A DNA stretch of 64,000 nucleotides from Ewingella americana (GTDB taxonomy: Bacteria; Pseudomonadota; Gammaproteobacteria; Enterobacterales; Enterobacteriaceae): contig NZ_RCZD01000004.1 of assembly GCF_006438725.1 (NCBI RefSeq), positions 248,001 through 312,000 on the forward strand. Direction: 5' to 3'. Below are positions 45,896 to 56,315 of the stretch, in pieces; positions within the stretch are counted from its first letter, which is position 1, and the number at the start of each line of letters is the position of its first letter. The notes under the pieces are model-generated. The model had not been told where the DNA came from and did not search any database. It worked only from the letters and a program-made list of their open reading frames with translations. Made by a program: the position numbers and the translations under genes.

Positions 45896-47074
45896 ATGTT
45901 AACCATGGGTACTGCACTGCGCTCTGGCGCAACTCGCGTGATGTTATTGGGTTCCGGCGAACTGGGTAAAGAAGTGGCTATCGAATGCCAGCGTCTTGGT
46001 CTGGAAGTGATCGCCGTGGACCGCTATGCCGATGCGCCAGCGATGCAAGTCGCTCACCGCAGCCATGTGATCAACATGCTCGACGGAGATGCACTGAAAC
46101 AGGTTATCGAAACTGAGCGCCCTGATTTTATCGTGCCTGAAATCGAAGCCATCGCCACCAGCATGCTGGTAGAGCTGGAAAAACAGGGCCACAACGTGGT
46201 GCCCTGTGCTGAAGCCGCCCGCCTGACCATGAATCGCGAAGGCATTCGTCGTCTGGCCGCTGAAACGCTGCAACTGCCGACGTCTACCTACAAATTTGCT
46301 GACGACGAAGCCTCGTTCCGGACAGCTATCGATGAAATAGGTTATCCATGCATTGTTAAACCGGTGATGAGTTCTTCCGGCAAAGGCCAGAGCCTGATCC
46401 GCAGCGAAGAAACCCTGTTACAGGCCTGGGAATACGCCCAACAAGGCGGCCGTGCTGGTGGCGGACGCGTGATTGTTGAAGGGCTGGTGAAGTTCGATTT
46501 TGAAATCACGCTGCTGACCATCAGCGCAGTAGACGGTATTCATTTTTGTGCGCCAATCGGCCACCGTCAGGAAGATGGTGACTACCGTGAGTCCTGGCAA
46601 CCACAGCAGATGAGCGAGTTGGCTTTGCAGCGCGCCAAAGAGATTGCCGAAAGCGTAGTGACCGCGTTGGGCGGCAAAGGGCTGTTTGGCGTCGAGCTGT
46701 TTATTTGCGGTAATGATGTGGTATTCAGTGAAGTTTCGCCTCGCCCGCATGACACCGGGATGGTGACGCTGATTTCGCAGGATCTGTCTGAATTCGCGTT
46801 GCACGTCCGCGCGTTCCTTGGTCTGCCAGTCGGGCAGATCCGTCAGTTTGGCCCGTCAGCATCCGCCGTTATCCTGCCAGAACTGACCAGCAACAATGTG
46901 ACATTTAGTGGCCTGGAGCAGGCGCTGGTGGGTTCAAATCAGGTGCGCTTATTTGGTAAGCCGGAAATCAGTGGTAAACGTCGTTTGGGCGTGGCGTTAT
47001 CGATTGGTGACAGCGTTGAGCAGGCGGTAGAAAACGCAAAACTGGCGGCAGCGGCGGTTATTGTAAAAGGCTAA
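45896..47074 (+). CDS. purT: PurT, formate-dependent GAR transformylase 2
   Basis: A 392-residue cytoplasmic ATP-grasp enzyme that makes formyl-GAR from GAR, formate and ATP in purine synthesis, independent of folate (alternative to PurN). Length equals E. coli PurT. N-terminal [22 protein letters not shown], central ATP-grasp parts [36 protein letters not shown] and [29 protein letters not shown] are plain. The start at ATG 45896 ([11 protein letters not shown]) fits the E. coli N-terminus; the ribosome binding site is weak (GAAG). Likely repressed by PurR through the box upstream. Confidence 0.97.
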   Translation: MLTMGTALRSGATRVMLLGSGELGKEVAIECQRLGLEVIAVDRYADAPAMQVAHRSHVINMLDGDALKQVIETERPDFIVPEIEAIATSMLVELEKQGHNVVPCAEAARLTMNREGIRRLAAETLQLPTSTYKFADDEASFRTAIDEIGYPCIVKPVMSSSGKGQSLIRSEETLLQAWEYAQQGGRAGGGRVIVEGLVKFDFEITLLTISAVDGIHFCAPIGHRQEDGDYRESWQPQQMSELALQRAKEIAESVVTALGGKGLFGVELFICGNDVVFSEVSPRPHDTGMVTLISQDLSEFALHVRAFLGLPVGQIRQFGPSASAVILPELTSNNVTFSGLEQALVGSNQVRLFGKPEISGKRRLGVALSIGDSVEQAVENAKLAAAAVIVKG

Positions 47075-47095
47075 TTATCACCTCACGTTGATGTC

Positions 47096-47129
47096 AAAAA
47101 AACCGGGCCTGCAAAGGACCCGGTTTTTT
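47096..47129. terminator. bidirectional terminator between purT and yoaH
   Basis: AACCGGG (47101-47107) and CCCGGTT (47119-47125) form the stem, with A before and T after; it can end purT (+) and yoaH (-). Confidence 0.87.
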
Positions 47130-47159
47130 ATTATGTGTTAACGAGGAATAAACGGGGAC

Positions 47160-47339
47160 TTACTCGTCTTCGTCGTCGAAAATAACGGTAACGCGATCGC
47201 CTTTATGCTTATCGCGAATTTCCTCTGCTACCGTGGCAATGGCTTCGCCACTGCTCATTCCGCCAGCCATCATTTCGCGGATACGGTCGGCGGCCTGTTC
47301 CTGTTCGCTGTGTGAAAGTGAAGGCATACCTGCAAGCAT
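47160..47339 (-). CDS. yoaH: YoaH, UPF0181 family protein
   Basis: A 59-residue acidic cytoplasmic protein of unknown function, exactly as long as E. coli YoaH. The family signature is [38 protein letters not shown] and the end is the acidic FDDEDE. ATG 47339 is chosen by the AGGAC site and by homology; the frame is open 63 bases further up. It lies divergent from pabB, as in E. coli. Confidence 0.92.
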   Translation of the reverse strand: MLAGMPSLSHSEQEQAADRIREMMAGGMSSGEAIATVAEEIRDKHKGDRVTVIFDDEDE

Positions 47340-47517
47340 GGGAGTGTCCTGTTTCTGGGTGTCGGTATTAATTCGATGGGAAGTGGCGCTGTCTGAGCGC
47401 AACCACCGTGATTGACCAGAGAGTATACGCCTTCTTCTTCCGCTGGCCTATGGTGCAGAAATCTATGTTAGGATCACAGCCTGTCCCCGAAACGTGTCAG
47501 AAACCGTGAAACCGTCC

Positions 47518-48894
47518 ATGCAACCTGCCCAGTCCGTTACATCTTATTCGTTACATTACCAACCCGATGCCCTGCTCACGCGCTTTGCCCCCCTCTCTTC
47601 ACAGCCCTGGGCGATGCTGCTGCATTCGGGTTCGGCGCAACATGCGCATAACCGGTTCGATATTATGGTCGCCGATCCGCTCATCCGGCTGACAACACGG
47701 GGCGACCAGACAGAAGTTGCGACACATCAGGGGAGTGAGCTCAGCGCAGCCGACCCTTTCGTCCTGCTGGAGCAGCAGTTGGCGCAGTGCGGGCTGCAGG
47801 CGGAATCTCATGCCGATCTGCCTTTTTTAGGGGGTGCACTCGGTCTGTTTGGTTACGACCTTGGTCGGCGGGTAGAAACGCTGCCCACCACGGCCTGCCA
47901 GGATATTGATTTGCCGGACATGGCAGTAGGAATTTACGACTGGGCGTTGATCGCCGATCACCACTTGCAACGGCTAACGCTGGTATGCCACGGGGATGTG
48001 CAAACCCGTCTGGCGTGGCTGGAACATCATGCTGCACAGGTAGAACCGGAACCGTTTCATCTGCATGGCGGCTGGCAGGCCAATATGAGCCGCGAAGAGT
48101 ACGGCGTGAAATTCCGCCAGATTCAGGACTACCTACACAGCGGCGACTGCTACCAGATCAATCTGGCGCAGCGGTTTACCAGCCGTTATTCGGGTGATGA
48201 ATGGCAGGCTTTTTTAACACTCAATGCGGCTAATCGTGCCCCCTTCTCAGCGTTTATCCGCCTGTCGGAAAACGCCGTGCTGAGCCTTTCGCCCGAGCGT
48301 TTTCTGTGGCTGGAAAAACAGCAGGTACAAACCCGCCCAATTAAAGGCACGTTGCCACGGCTGGCTGATGACCAGGCCGATGCACAGCAGGCCTTACGCC
48401 TTGCCACATCAGAGAAAGATCGCGCGGAAAACCTGATGATTGTCGATCTATTGCGCAATGATATCGGCCGTGTGGCAACGCCCGGCAGCGTGCGCGTGCC
48501 TGAACTGTTCGTGGTCGAACCCTTCCCGGCGGTGCATCACCTGGTCAGCACAATTACGGCACAGTTACCGCCAGAGTGCCACGCCAGCACGTTATTGCGT
48601 GCCTGCTTTCCGGGAGGGTCAATCACCGGTGCGCCGAAAGTGCGTGCCATGCAAATCATCGAACAACTCGAACCCCACCGCCGTAATGCCTATTGTGGCA
48701 GCATCGCCTACATCAGTTGCTGCGGCACGATGGACAGCAATATCACCATCCGCACCTTGCTGACCGAAGGCGGACATATTTACTGTTGGGCCGGCGGCGG
48801 CATTGTGGCCGACAGCCTGGAGCAGGCCGAATATCAGGAAACGTTCGATAAGGTCGCACGCATTTTGCCACAATTAGGGGAATCGCTGCCGTGA
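47518..48894 (+). CDS. pabB: PabB, aminodeoxychorismate synthase component I
   Basis: A 458-residue cytoplasmic chorismate-using enzyme that with PabA makes 4-amino-4-deoxychorismate for folate. The conserved [10 protein letters not shown] holds the active-site lysine; [64 protein letters not shown] and [10 protein letters not shown] are family motifs. The N-terminal tryptophan-binding-type fold is kept (PWAMLLHSG). Start choice is open: ATG 47518 or GTG 47494, neither with a good ribosome binding site; the shorter form is nearer E. coli PabB (453). It overlaps nudL by four bases. Confidence 0.95.
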   Translation: MQPAQSVTSYSLHYQPDALLTRFAPLSSQPWAMLLHSGSAQHAHNRFDIMVADPLIRLTTRGDQTEVATHQGSELSAADPFVLLEQQLAQCGLQAESHADLPFLGGALGLFGYDLGRRVETLPTTACQDIDLPDMAVGIYDWALIADHHLQRLTLVCHGDVQTRLAWLEHHAAQVEPEPFHLHGGWQANMSREEYGVKFRQIQDYLHSGDCYQINLAQRFTSRYSGDEWQAFLTLNAANRAPFSAFIRLSENAVLSLSPERFLWLEKQQVQTRPIKGTLPRLADDQADAQQALRLATSEKDRAENLMIVDLLRNDIGRVATPGSVRVPELFVVEPFPAVHHLVSTITAQLPPECHASTLLRACFPGGSITGAPKVRAMQIIEQLEPHRRNAYCGSIAYISCCGTMDSNITIRTLLTEGGHIYCWAGGGIVADSLEQAEYQETFDKVARILPQLGESLP

Positions 48895-49493
48895 GCATGC
48901 CTGAAGAGCCGCTGGCTTCTGCACGTTACTCACCGGCAGTTATGGAATTCATCCGCCGCTTTCAGTTGCAGTTACCGATATCACCGTCGCCTGCGCTGCG
49001 CGGACGTCGCCAGGCCGCAGTGCTGATTCCAATCATCTGTCGTGAACAACCGACGCTGCTGTTGACGCGACGTGCAGATTTTCTGCGCAACCACGCCGGT
49101 CAGGTGGCGTTCCCCGGGGGGGCTGCCGACGCATCGGATGCTTCGTTGATCGTGACTGCACTGCGGGAAGCACAGGAAGAGGTGGCGATCCCGCCGGCTG
49201 ACGTCTATGTGTTAGGTACACTGGCACCGTTTGACAGCAGCAGCGGTTTTCAGGTTACGCCGGTGGTCGGTTTACTGCCTGTAGATGTACCTTTGCATCC
49301 CTGCGAGGACGAAGTCGCTGAGCTGTTTGAAATTCCGCTTGAAGAGGCCTTTAACCTTGCCCGTTACCATCCCCTCGATATTCACCGCGCCGGAAAACAT
49401 CACCGCATTTACCTTTCGTGGTATCAGCAGCAGTTTGTCTGGGGGCTGACTGCCGCCATTATCCGCCAGTTGGCCGAACAGATTCAGGCCTGA
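48891..49493 (+). CDS. nudL: NudL (YeaB), Nudix hydrolase, putative CoA pyrophosphatase
   Basis: A 200-residue cytoplasmic Nudix enzyme of the CoA-diphosphatase type. The Nudix box is [20 protein letters not shown] followed by EEVAI, and the preceding [18 protein letters not shown] is the CoA-specific motif region (LLTxRSxxLRxHxGQVxFPGG). It starts with GTG in the overlap GTGA with the pabB stop codon, so the pair is translationally coupled, as in E. coli. E. coli NudL has 192 residues. Confidence 0.93.
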   Translation: MSMPEEPLASARYSPAVMEFIRRFQLQLPISPSPALRGRRQAAVLIPIICREQPTLLLTRRADFLRNHAGQVAFPGGAADASDASLIVTALREAQEEVAIPPADVYVLGTLAPFDSSSGFQVTPVVGLLPVDVPLHPCEDEVAELFEIPLEEAFNLARYHPLDIHRAGKHHRIYLSWYQQQFVWGLTAAIIRQLAEQIQA

Positions 49494-49715
49494 ACTCTCA
49501 GCGCCCGCCCAAAAAATCACAAATAAGTCACAATTTTGCATCAAATTAATTTATTTCATGCGAAAAAAGCAACTTTCCGTCACAAGCCCTTTTAGACTGT
49601 ATGTTAAGTCAGGCATAAAACTGCGATAATCCACTATCAATTAAGTGTTACACAGTAAATTTATCCGGGCATGGCGCTCATTTCAGTGCCATCTCCCAAA
49701 ATAGGAGTATTCGAC

Positions 49716-51080
49716 GTGATTAGCGTTTTCGACATGTTCAAGGTCGGGATTGGCCCTTCCAGTTCCCATACTCTCGGCCCAATGAAAGCGGGCAAACAGT
49801 TCGCTGATGACCTGCTCGAAATGGGCATGATGCCTGATGTGACGCGTGTTGCTGTGGATGTCTACGGTTCACTCTCACTCACCGGGAAAGGCCACCACAC
49901 CGATATCGCCATCATTCTCGGCCTGGCGGGCAATAAACCGGATACCGTGGACATTGACGCCATTCCGCACTTTATCCGCGATGTCGAGCAACGCCAGCGT
50001 TTACCGTTAGGTGAAACACATCACGAGGTGGATTTCCCACGCGATACCGGCATGGTGTTTCGCGGTGAGAATCTGCCTAAGCATGAAAACGCGATGCAAA
50101 TCCACGCGTTTTCTGGCGATAAGCTGCTGTATAGCAAAACCTATTATTCCCTCGGCGGCGGTTTTATTGTTGACGATGAGCATTTCGGTCAACCGGTTCT
50201 CAATGAAGTCAGCGTGCCTTACGCCTTTAATTCGGCCAGTGAAATGCTGGCAAAATGTAAAGAGAACGGGCTGTCGCTCTCGGGCCTGATGATGAAAAAC
50301 GAGCTGGCCCAGCACAGTAAACAAGAGATCGAACAGTATTTCGAAACGATCTGGCACACCATGCAGGCCTGTATTGATCGTGGCCTGAACACCGAAGGCG
50401 TGCTGCCTGGACCGCTGCGCGTGCCGCGTCGTGCCTCAGCGTTGCGCCGTATGCTGGTGTCCAATGACAAGTTGTCCCAAGACCCAATGAACGTGATTGA
50501 TTGGGTAAATATGTTCGCACTGGCAGTGAATGAAGAGAATGCTGCAGGTGGACGGGTGGTGACTGCACCGACTAACGGTGCCTGCGGGATAGTCCCTGCC
50601 GTGCTCGCCTACTATAACCAGTTCGTTGAATCGGTCAGCCCGGATATTTATCTGCGCTATTTCCTGACCTGCGGTGCCATAGGCATTTTGTATAAAATGA
50701 ATGCGTCTATATCGGGTGCCGAAGTGGGTTGTCAGGGTGAAGTGGGCGTTGCCTGTTCGATGGCGGCTGCGGGTTTAGCCGAATTATTGGGCGGCAGCCC
50801 GGTTCAGGTGTGCATCGCAGCTGAAATCGGCATGGAACATAATCTGGGGCTGACCTGCGATCCGGTTGCCGGCCAAGTGCAAGTTCCTTGCATCGAACGC
50901 AATGCGATTGCGTCGGTTAAGGCAATTAACTCTGCACGTATGGCGCTGCGCCGTACCAGTGAACCACGCGTTTCGCTCGATAAAGTGATAGAGACTATGT
51001 ATGAAACCGGCAAGGACATGAACGCTAAATACCGTGAAACATCACGGGGCGGTTTGGCTATCAAAGTACAATGTGATTAA
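49716..51080 (+). CDS. sdaA: SdaA, L-serine dehydratase 1
   Basis: A 454-residue cytoplasmic iron-sulfur enzyme that deaminates L-serine to pyruvate; same length as E. coli SdaA. The N-terminal beta domain has MFKVGIGPSSSHTLGPMKAGKQF; the alpha domain has AGGRVVTAPTNGACGIVPAVLAYY, GAEVGCQGEVGVACSMAAAGL and CDPVAGQVQVPCIERNA with the [4Fe-4S]-ligand cysteines, and the C-terminal cysteine of KVQCD that acts as fourth ligand. It starts with GTG at 49716 (GGAG eight bases upstream), as E. coli sdaA does; the frame is open 45 bases further up. Confidence 0.97.
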   Translation: MISVFDMFKVGIGPSSSHTLGPMKAGKQFADDLLEMGMMPDVTRVAVDVYGSLSLTGKGHHTDIAIILGLAGNKPDTVDIDAIPHFIRDVEQRQRLPLGETHHEVDFPRDTGMVFRGENLPKHENAMQIHAFSGDKLLYSKTYYSLGGGFIVDDEHFGQPVLNEVSVPYAFNSASEMLAKCKENGLSLSGLMMKNELAQHSKQEIEQYFETIWHTMQACIDRGLNTEGVLPGPLRVPRRASALRRMLVSNDKLSQDPMNVIDWVNMFALAVNEENAAGGRVVTAPTNGACGIVPAVLAYYNQFVESVSPDIYLRYFLTCGAIGILYKMNASISGAEVGCQGEVGVACSMAAAGLAELLGGSPVQVCIAAEIGMEHNLGLTCDPVAGQVQVPCIERNAIASVKAINSARMALRRTSEPRVSLDKVIETMYETGKDMNAKYRETSRGGLAIKVQCD

Positions 51081-51424
51081 TCAGTCGCACCTATAGCCTG
51101 TTACCAGCATCCTGTTTCGGCGTTGAGAACCGGGATGCTGCCGCAGGAAATCTTTCGCATAGTGGTACAAACGATAAAATCGCCTCTATTAACAAAAACC
51201 CTCTGTATTATCTGGATAACTCTTTTCATATGCTTGCATTCAACCTCCGGGCTACGGCATTCTGAACGCTTTGCGAAACGCTGTTACCTTATCTTTTCTG
51301 GTTGTGACTCCCCAATAAAACCAATTAGCCGCTATAACCAGCAGAATAAAAGAGTATGAGTAAGAGCGACTTTAAGTGACAACGTCACATTTGCGAAAAA
51401 CATCGGAACACAAGGATTATCACG
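51081..51424. other. 344-base gap between sdaA and the EAL gene
   Basis: It contains a long-range inverted repeat CAGCATCC/GGATGCTG (51108-51139 region) just after sdaA, without a T run, perhaps the sdaA 3' end. A 78-codon frame (51123-51359) lacks family features and a ribosome binding site. AT-rich parts near 51310-51350 may carry the promoter of the next gene. Nothing else is seen. Confidence 0.45.
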
Positions 51425-53005
51425 ATGCCTTTCAACCAGATTGCGCTTGCGAAATATCGCTACTATCGCCTGGCACTGGCTACAGCGATGGGGCTTCTGA
51501 CGTTAATTTTGACGCTTGGCTTCCGCATTTACGAACAGACACGGGTGATTGAGCAGACACAGCAGCGGGTAGCCTGGCATACCATTAATAAATTGGAGCT
51601 GTTGCTGCAACCGGCCAATCTCGTGGCCTTCGATAGCCTCATTCAACCTGGCCAACAGTGTTTGTCGCAACTACCGGTGCTGCAGCAGGTGGTGGCGCGG
51701 TTACAGACATTGCGCGGTATTTCTCTGGTTCAGGACGGAAAGATTGTCTGCTCCAGTCTCGTCGGCCCCGTGAATTATGATTTCAACCAACTCTTCCCCC
51801 TGCTGGCGCTGGGCAAAAGTCATCTCCAGTTGCGTGCGTCAATGCTGGCTCCCGATTCTATCCCCACGCTGGTGCTGTGGCGCCCTGAAGGTGCCAATAA
51901 CCGCAACGGCCTGCTTTTTGTGTATAACATCAGCGTGCTGGCTAATTTCCTGCTTGAACCCCAACTCCCCTATGCCAGCAGCATTGTGCTAAATGTGATG
52001 AATAAAAGTCTGGAGTACGATAATACCCAGATCATCCATCGCGACGCGCTGAAGCAGACACCGACACTCTCGGCACACTCAAGTCATTACGACTTCTCCG
52101 TTTCCATTTATGGCGATGATGCCTCCACGCTGGCCTGGCACGCATTGCCTAACCATCTGCCGCTGTCACTGCTTATCAGTCTGCTGACCGCCTTTGCCAT
52201 ATACCTGCTTTCAGGTAGCCGCATCAGCCTGGCGTACCCTATCAGCCATGCCATTTCTCACCGTGAATTTCAGGTCTATTGTCAGCCGATCATTAATAGT
52301 ACTGATGGCCGTTGCGTTGGGGTTGAGACGCTAATGCGCTGGAAAAATCGCCGCCAGGAGTGGGTATCACCCGATGTATTCATACCGCTGGCCGAGCAGC
52401 ATGACCTGATCATTCCCCTGACCCGTTATCTGATCAAACAGGTGAGTGACAATCTTGCACTGTTTCCGGCACGGCCGGATTTCTACGTCAGCATCAATGT
52501 GGCTGCTCAGCATTTCAGCGATATGGTGATCGTCGATGATATTCGCCGATTATGGTTATGTGCAGACCCTCAACTTTCCTTGATGCTCGAACTGACTGAA
52601 CGCACCCGTTTGCAGGAGCTTCGCGCCGAGCAAATCAGTGTGCTCAAAGAAATGGGCATTATGCTGGCTATCGACGATTTCGGCACCGGCCACAGTTCGC
52701 TCAGCTACCTGAAAACGCTCAATCCTGATGTACTAAAAATTGACCGCGCGTTCACGGCATCCATCGGTACCGACGCCATCAACGCCACGGTCACCGATAG
52801 CATTATCACTCTCGCTCAGCGCCTAAAACTGAAACTTATCGCTGAAGGCGTAGAAACCCGCGAGCAGGCCGAGTATCTGCGTAAGCGCAAGGTGGATTCA
52901 CTGCAGGGCTATTATTTTGCCCGCCCGATGCCGATCGATATTTTCCCGCTATGGCTTGACCGGTATGAAAAAGAGGGTCTGAGCGCGTTCGCCCCTACAA
53001 TATAG
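51425..53005 (+). CDS. pdeD: CSS-motif/EAL c-di-GMP phosphodiesterase (PdeD/YoaD type)
   Basis: A 526-residue inner-membrane enzyme that hydrolyses c-di-GMP. A first membrane helix (about 14-33, LALATAMGLLTLILTLGF), a periplasmic CSS domain with the motif VCSS (near residue 103) and a partner cysteine (CLSQLP), a second helix (LPLSLLISLLTAFAIYLL), then the EAL domain (about 275-515). The catalytic set is complete: ETLMRW in place of EAL, SINVAAQH, LELTERTRL, IDDFGTGHSSLSYL, LKIDRAF and AEGVETREQ. In E. coli such CSS domains are controlled by the redox state of their disulfide through DsbA/DsbB. Place beside sdaA and yoaE is that of E. coli pdeD (yoaD). Confidence 0.93.
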   Translation: MPFNQIALAKYRYYRLALATAMGLLTLILTLGFRIYEQTRVIEQTQQRVAWHTINKLELLLQPANLVAFDSLIQPGQQCLSQLPVLQQVVARLQTLRGISLVQDGKIVCSSLVGPVNYDFNQLFPLLALGKSHLQLRASMLAPDSIPTLVLWRPEGANNRNGLLFVYNISVLANFLLEPQLPYASSIVLNVMNKSLEYDNTQIIHRDALKQTPTLSAHSSHYDFSVSIYGDDASTLAWHALPNHLPLSLLISLLTAFAIYLLSGSRISLAYPISHAISHREFQVYCQPIINSTDGRCVGVETLMRWKNRRQEWVSPDVFIPLAEQHDLIIPLTRYLIKQVSDNLALFPARPDFYVSINVAAQHFSDMVIVDDIRRLWLCADPQLSLMLELTERTRLQELRAEQISVLKEMGIMLAIDDFGTGHSSLSYLKTLNPDVLKIDRAFTASIGTDAINATVTDSIITLAQRLKLKLIAEGVETREQAEYLRKRKVDSLQGYYFARPMPIDIFPLWLDRYEKEGLSAFAPTI

Positions 53006-53018
53006 CCATGTCAGACAG

Positions 53019-53046
53019 ATAAAAAACGGCGACCGAAGTCGCCGTT
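53019..53046 (-). terminator. intrinsic terminator of yoaE
   Basis: AACGGCGAC and GTCGCCGTT (53025-53033, 53038-53046) form a 9-base-pair stem around CGAA; on the minus strand it is followed by TTTTTT. It lies between convergent pdeD and yoaE. Confidence 0.87.
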
Positions 53047-53076
53047 GGCATTCATAAGAGACCTATGTCCCCAGGC

Positions 53077-54633
53077 TTACTCGCCTTCACGCCACTCGTC
53101 TGCGTTGGCTTTTGTGATACGAACCCGGTCGATGCGGTACTCCGAGACGTCAAGGATCTCAAAGGTCAGCGGCGGCATGGTAATAATTTCCCCTGCCACT
53201 GGCATTTGCCCTGACTGCGACAGCAGGAAGCCCGCCAGTGAGGCGTAATCCGCCGTTGGGCTGACCAGGTCGGTGGTATCAAGCAGCTGTTGCAGCAAGT
53301 GCAAATCGGTGCCGCCTTTGGCAATCCAACCATCACCATCGACTATCACATCAGGGGTTTCGTCTTCATCCGGGAACTCACCGGCAATCGCCTCCAGAAC
53401 ATCCAGCGGCGTGACCAACCCCTGAATCACACCGAATTCGTTACTCACGACCACCAGGCGCCCTTTTGCCCGCCGCAGTACGGCCAGCAGGTTAATGACA
53501 TCCATGGTTTCTGGTACGACAATCGGTGGAGTTTTCTCCGCGAACGCCACGATGTTTTCACCATTTTCCAACGCCACCAGCAGGTCTTTGGCGCGAACGA
53601 CGCCAATGACATCATCAAGTGAGTGACGGCATATTGGGAACAGGCTGTGCGGCGTATCGAGAAGCTGCATACGGATCTCCGCCGGTGAGCGCTCGCAGTC
53701 GACCCACGAAATTTCGGTACGAGGCGTCATGATGCTCCGCAGCGAACGTGATGCCAGTGTCAAAACGCCGCTTATCATATGACGCTCTTCCTCCGCAAAG
53801 GTCTCAGACGCACGTTGAGACGGCGCCTCGGCATGATCTTCATCCTGATTCTGACGCTTTCCCCCCATCAGGCGCTGAATGGCCTCAGCGGTACGCTCAC
53901 GCATTGGCCGGTTCGACTGGCTCTTCAGGAAGTTCCGGCGGGCAATCTGGTTAAACAACTCAATCAGAATTGAGAAGCCGATTGCGGCGTACAGGTAACC
54001 TTTCGGAATATGGAAGCCAAAACCTTCGGCAATCAGACTCAGACCGATCATCAACAGGAAGCTTAAACAGAGCACGACCACTGTCGGGTGATTGTTCACA
54101 AAGCGCGTCAGCGATTTGGACGCCAGCAGCATCACGCCCATGGCGATCACCACGGCGGTCATCATGACTGCCAGATTGTTCACCATACCGACGGCGGTGA
54201 TCACCGCGTCAAGGGAGAACACCGCATCCAGCACCACGATTTGTGCCACCACCGACCAGAAACTGGCGTAACCGCGATTGTTGTTGCCGTGGCTTTCATG
54301 CCCCTCCAGCCGCTCATGCAGTTCGGTGGTGGCTTTGAACAGCAGGAAGATTCCGCCCAGCAGCAAAATCAAATCACGTCCTGAGAAACTGAATTGCGCA
54401 ACGCTGAACAACGGCGTAGTGAGTTTGACCATCCATGAAATAAGCGACAACAAACCGAGGCGCATGATCAGCGCCAGCGATAAACCGATAATGCGGGCTT
54501 TATCGCGCTGTTTAGGCGGCAGTTTATCGGCAAGGATGGCAATAAACACCAGATTGTCGATGCCCAGAACAATCTCGAGCACCACAAGTGTCAGCAAACC
54601 GACCCAAATCGATGGGTCCATTAAAAATTCCAT
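53077..54633 (-). CDS. yoaE: YoaE, TerC-family membrane protein with CBS and CorC/HlyC domains
   Basis: A 518-residue inner-membrane protein with three parts: an N-terminal TerC domain (about 1-245, seven transmembrane helices, with [21 protein letters not shown] and [17 protein letters not shown] carrying the conserved acidic residues), a CBS pair (about 300-425, [26 protein letters not shown]) and a CorC/HlyC-type C-terminal domain (about 435-515). Length matches E. coli YoaE (518). Function is not proven; TerC proteins are linked to metal export at the membrane. Convergent with pdeD. Confidence 0.94.
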   Translation of the reverse strand: MEFLMDPSIWVGLLTLVVLEIVLGIDNLVFIAILADKLPPKQRDKARIIGLSLALIMRLGLLSLISWMVKLTTPLFSVAQFSFSGRDLILLLGGIFLLFKATTELHERLEGHESHGNNNRGYASFWSVVAQIVVLDAVFSLDAVITAVGMVNNLAVMMTAVVIAMGVMLLASKSLTRFVNNHPTVVVLCLSFLLMIGLSLIAEGFGFHIPKGYLYAAIGFSILIELFNQIARRNFLKSQSNRPMRERTAEAIQRLMGGKRQNQDEDHAEAPSQRASETFAEEERHMISGVLTLASRSLRSIMTPRTEISWVDCERSPAEIRMQLLDTPHSLFPICRHSLDDVIGVVRAKDLLVALENGENIVAFAEKTPPIVVPETMDVINLLAVLRRAKGRLVVVSNEFGVIQGLVTPLDVLEAIAGEFPDEDETPDVIVDGDGWIAKGGTDLHLLQQLLDTTDLVSPTADYASLAGFLLSQSGQMPVAGEIITMPPLTFEILDVSEYRIDRVRITKANADEWREGE

Positions 54634-55247
54634 ATCAGGCCCCGTTATGAGCAGTGTGAGAACAAAGACGCAATACGTTCCCGCCAGACAAAGTCTGTGG
54701 GTTGTGATCAGTGGGGATCAGTGGAAACGCTTTCAATGCGACGATAACCCGACCTGAAAAGGTGAAGTTGCCGGAAAAAAGAGGTGAAAAAATAGAGGAT
54801 AAGTGACGTCGGTGACAGTCCATAGGGAGGGCTGAGGCCCGATACTCCTGTTCAATAGTGTGGAAAACAACTCTATCAGGAATCATTAATGTGGAAAAGA
54901 ATGTTTTTTTACCGGCAGCATCGTTTTGTAACACCTATGCTGTTTTTATATGCAATGCACCAACACATTCACTTCAGGTATTTCAATAGCAGACAGAAGT
55001 CACAAAATTTATTTTTTCACACACTAAAATAAATCGGGTCGCACAACCTGTTGAGGTTTTGCAGTACATACTTTTTATTGTTTATCAGAAAGTAATGCCT
55101 TAAACGCAAGGACGTTCTGAGTCAGACACTCAATGAACATTGCGCAAGGACAGCAAACATTCGCTGAAGGAATAAAAAGCGGTGAATGACATCAGCACCA
55201 TCACTTATGTGCATAACCCTTCACAGGGTTAACAGAGGAGGTAGCGA
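54634..55247. other. 614-base control region between yoaE and manX
   Basis: No gene is recognised. A plus strand leader of manX fills the right half. The Mlc/NagC-like palindrome at 55007-55034 is the only clear site. A 99-codon frame on the minus strand (54635-54934) has no family features. The two divergent promoters must be here. Confidence 0.6.
55007..55034. promoter_or_regulatory. candidate Mlc/NagC operator of manXYZ
   Basis: ATTTATTTT (55007-55015) and AAAATAAAT (55026-55034) are an exact inverted repeat around TTCACACACT. The pattern, AT-rich arms with TTT and AAA about nine to ten bases apart, is like Mlc and NagC sites; E. coli manX is controlled by Mlc. It is 213 bases from the manX start codon. 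Confidence 0.5.
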
Positions 55248-56219
55248 GTGAGTATTGCTATTATCATCGGCACGCATGGGTCAGCAGCGGAACAGTTGCT
55301 GAAAACGGCGGAAATGATCTTAGGTGAACAGGACAACGTTGCCTTTATCGATTTCGTTCCCGGCGAAAATGCCGAAACATTGATTGAGAAATACACGGCA
55401 AAGCTGGGTGGGCTTGATACCAGCAGCGGCGTTCTTTTTCTGGTTGATACCTGGGGAGGCAGCCCGTTTAATGCCGCCAGCCGTATCGTTGTCGATAAAG
55501 AAAACTATGAAGTCGTCACCGGGGTTAACATCCCAATGCTGGCAGAAACCTTTATGGCGCGTGACGACAATCCTTCCTTTGCGGAACTGGTCGCCATCGC
55601 CGTTGAGACCGGCCGTCTCGGTGTCAAAGCCCTGAAAACACCTGAACCAGCAACGGAAACGCCTGTGGCTCATCCTGCTGCTTCAGCCCCAAAAGTTGCT
55701 GCTCCTGCCAAACCTACTGGTCCTAACGATCATATGAAAATCGGCCTGGCCCGTATCGATGACCGCTTGATTCATGGTCAGGTTGCGACGCGCTGGACCA
55801 AAGAAACCAATGTTAACCGCATTATTGTTATCAGTGACGAAGTCGCTGCTGACCACGTGCGCAAAACATTGTTGACTCAGGTTGCTCCTCCGGGCGTGAC
55901 TGCCCACGTTGTTGATGTTGCTAAAGCTATTCGCGTGTATGACAACCCAAAATATTCCGGCGATCGCGTCATGCTGTTATTCACCAACCCAACCGACGTC
56001 CTGCGCGTGGTGGAAGGTGGGGTGAAAATCACCTCGGTGAATATCGGTGGTATGGCATTCCGTCAGGGTAAGACTCAGGTTAATAACGCCGTATCCGTCG
56101 ATGAAAAAGATATCGAAGCTTTCAAGAAATTGAATGCTAAAGGTATTGAGCTTGAGGTGCGTAAGGTCTCTTCCGACAGCCGCCTGAAGATGATGGATCT
56201 CATTAACAAGATGAATTAA
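55248..56219 (+). CDS. manX: ManX, mannose PTS enzyme IIAB
   Basis: A 323-residue cytoplasmic PTS protein. The IIA domain (about 1-130) has the phospho-histidine in IIGTHGSAAEQLL (His10) and receives phosphate from HPr; an Ala/Pro-rich hinge (about 130-158) joins the IIB domain (about 160-323) with the second phospho-histidine in ARIDDRLIHGQVATRW. It phosphorylates mannose, glucose, glucosamine and related sugars as they pass through ManYZ. It starts with GTG at 55248 after a strong AGAGGAGG site. First gene of manXYZ-yobD, as in E. coli. Confidence 0.97.
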   Translation: MSIAIIIGTHGSAAEQLLKTAEMILGEQDNVAFIDFVPGENAETLIEKYTAKLGGLDTSSGVLFLVDTWGGSPFNAASRIVVDKENYEVVTGVNIPMLAETFMARDDNPSFAELVAIAVETGRLGVKALKTPEPATETPVAHPAASAPKVAAPAKPTGPNDHMKIGLARIDDRLIHGQVATRWTKETNVNRIIVISDEVAADHVRKTLLTQVAPPGVTAHVVDVAKAIRVYDNPKYSGDRVMLLFTNPTDVLRVVEGGVKITSVNIGGMAFRQGKTQVNNAVSVDEKDIEAFKKLNAKGIELEVRKVSSDSRLKMMDLINKMN

Positions 56220-56315
56220 TAAACTCAGCGAATTAAAGCGACAGATTTCCTCAACGTTGTCTGTTTTTGATGAGCTTATTTTACTCAGCGTTTTTTTGGT
56301 TATAGGAGAAGTGCA

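Noticed and set aside
51123-51359. 78-codon frame after sdaA
   Set aside because: Starts inside an inverted repeat at the sdaA 3' end and lacks a ribosome binding site and family features.
54635-54934. 99-codon frame antisense to the manX upstream region
   Set aside because: Abuts the yoaE start, no ribosome binding site, no homology recognised.
55203-55228. TGTGC...TTCACA as a CRP site for manX
   Set aside because: The half-sites are eight rather than six bases apart and only tens of bases from the start codon, so it does not fit CRP.
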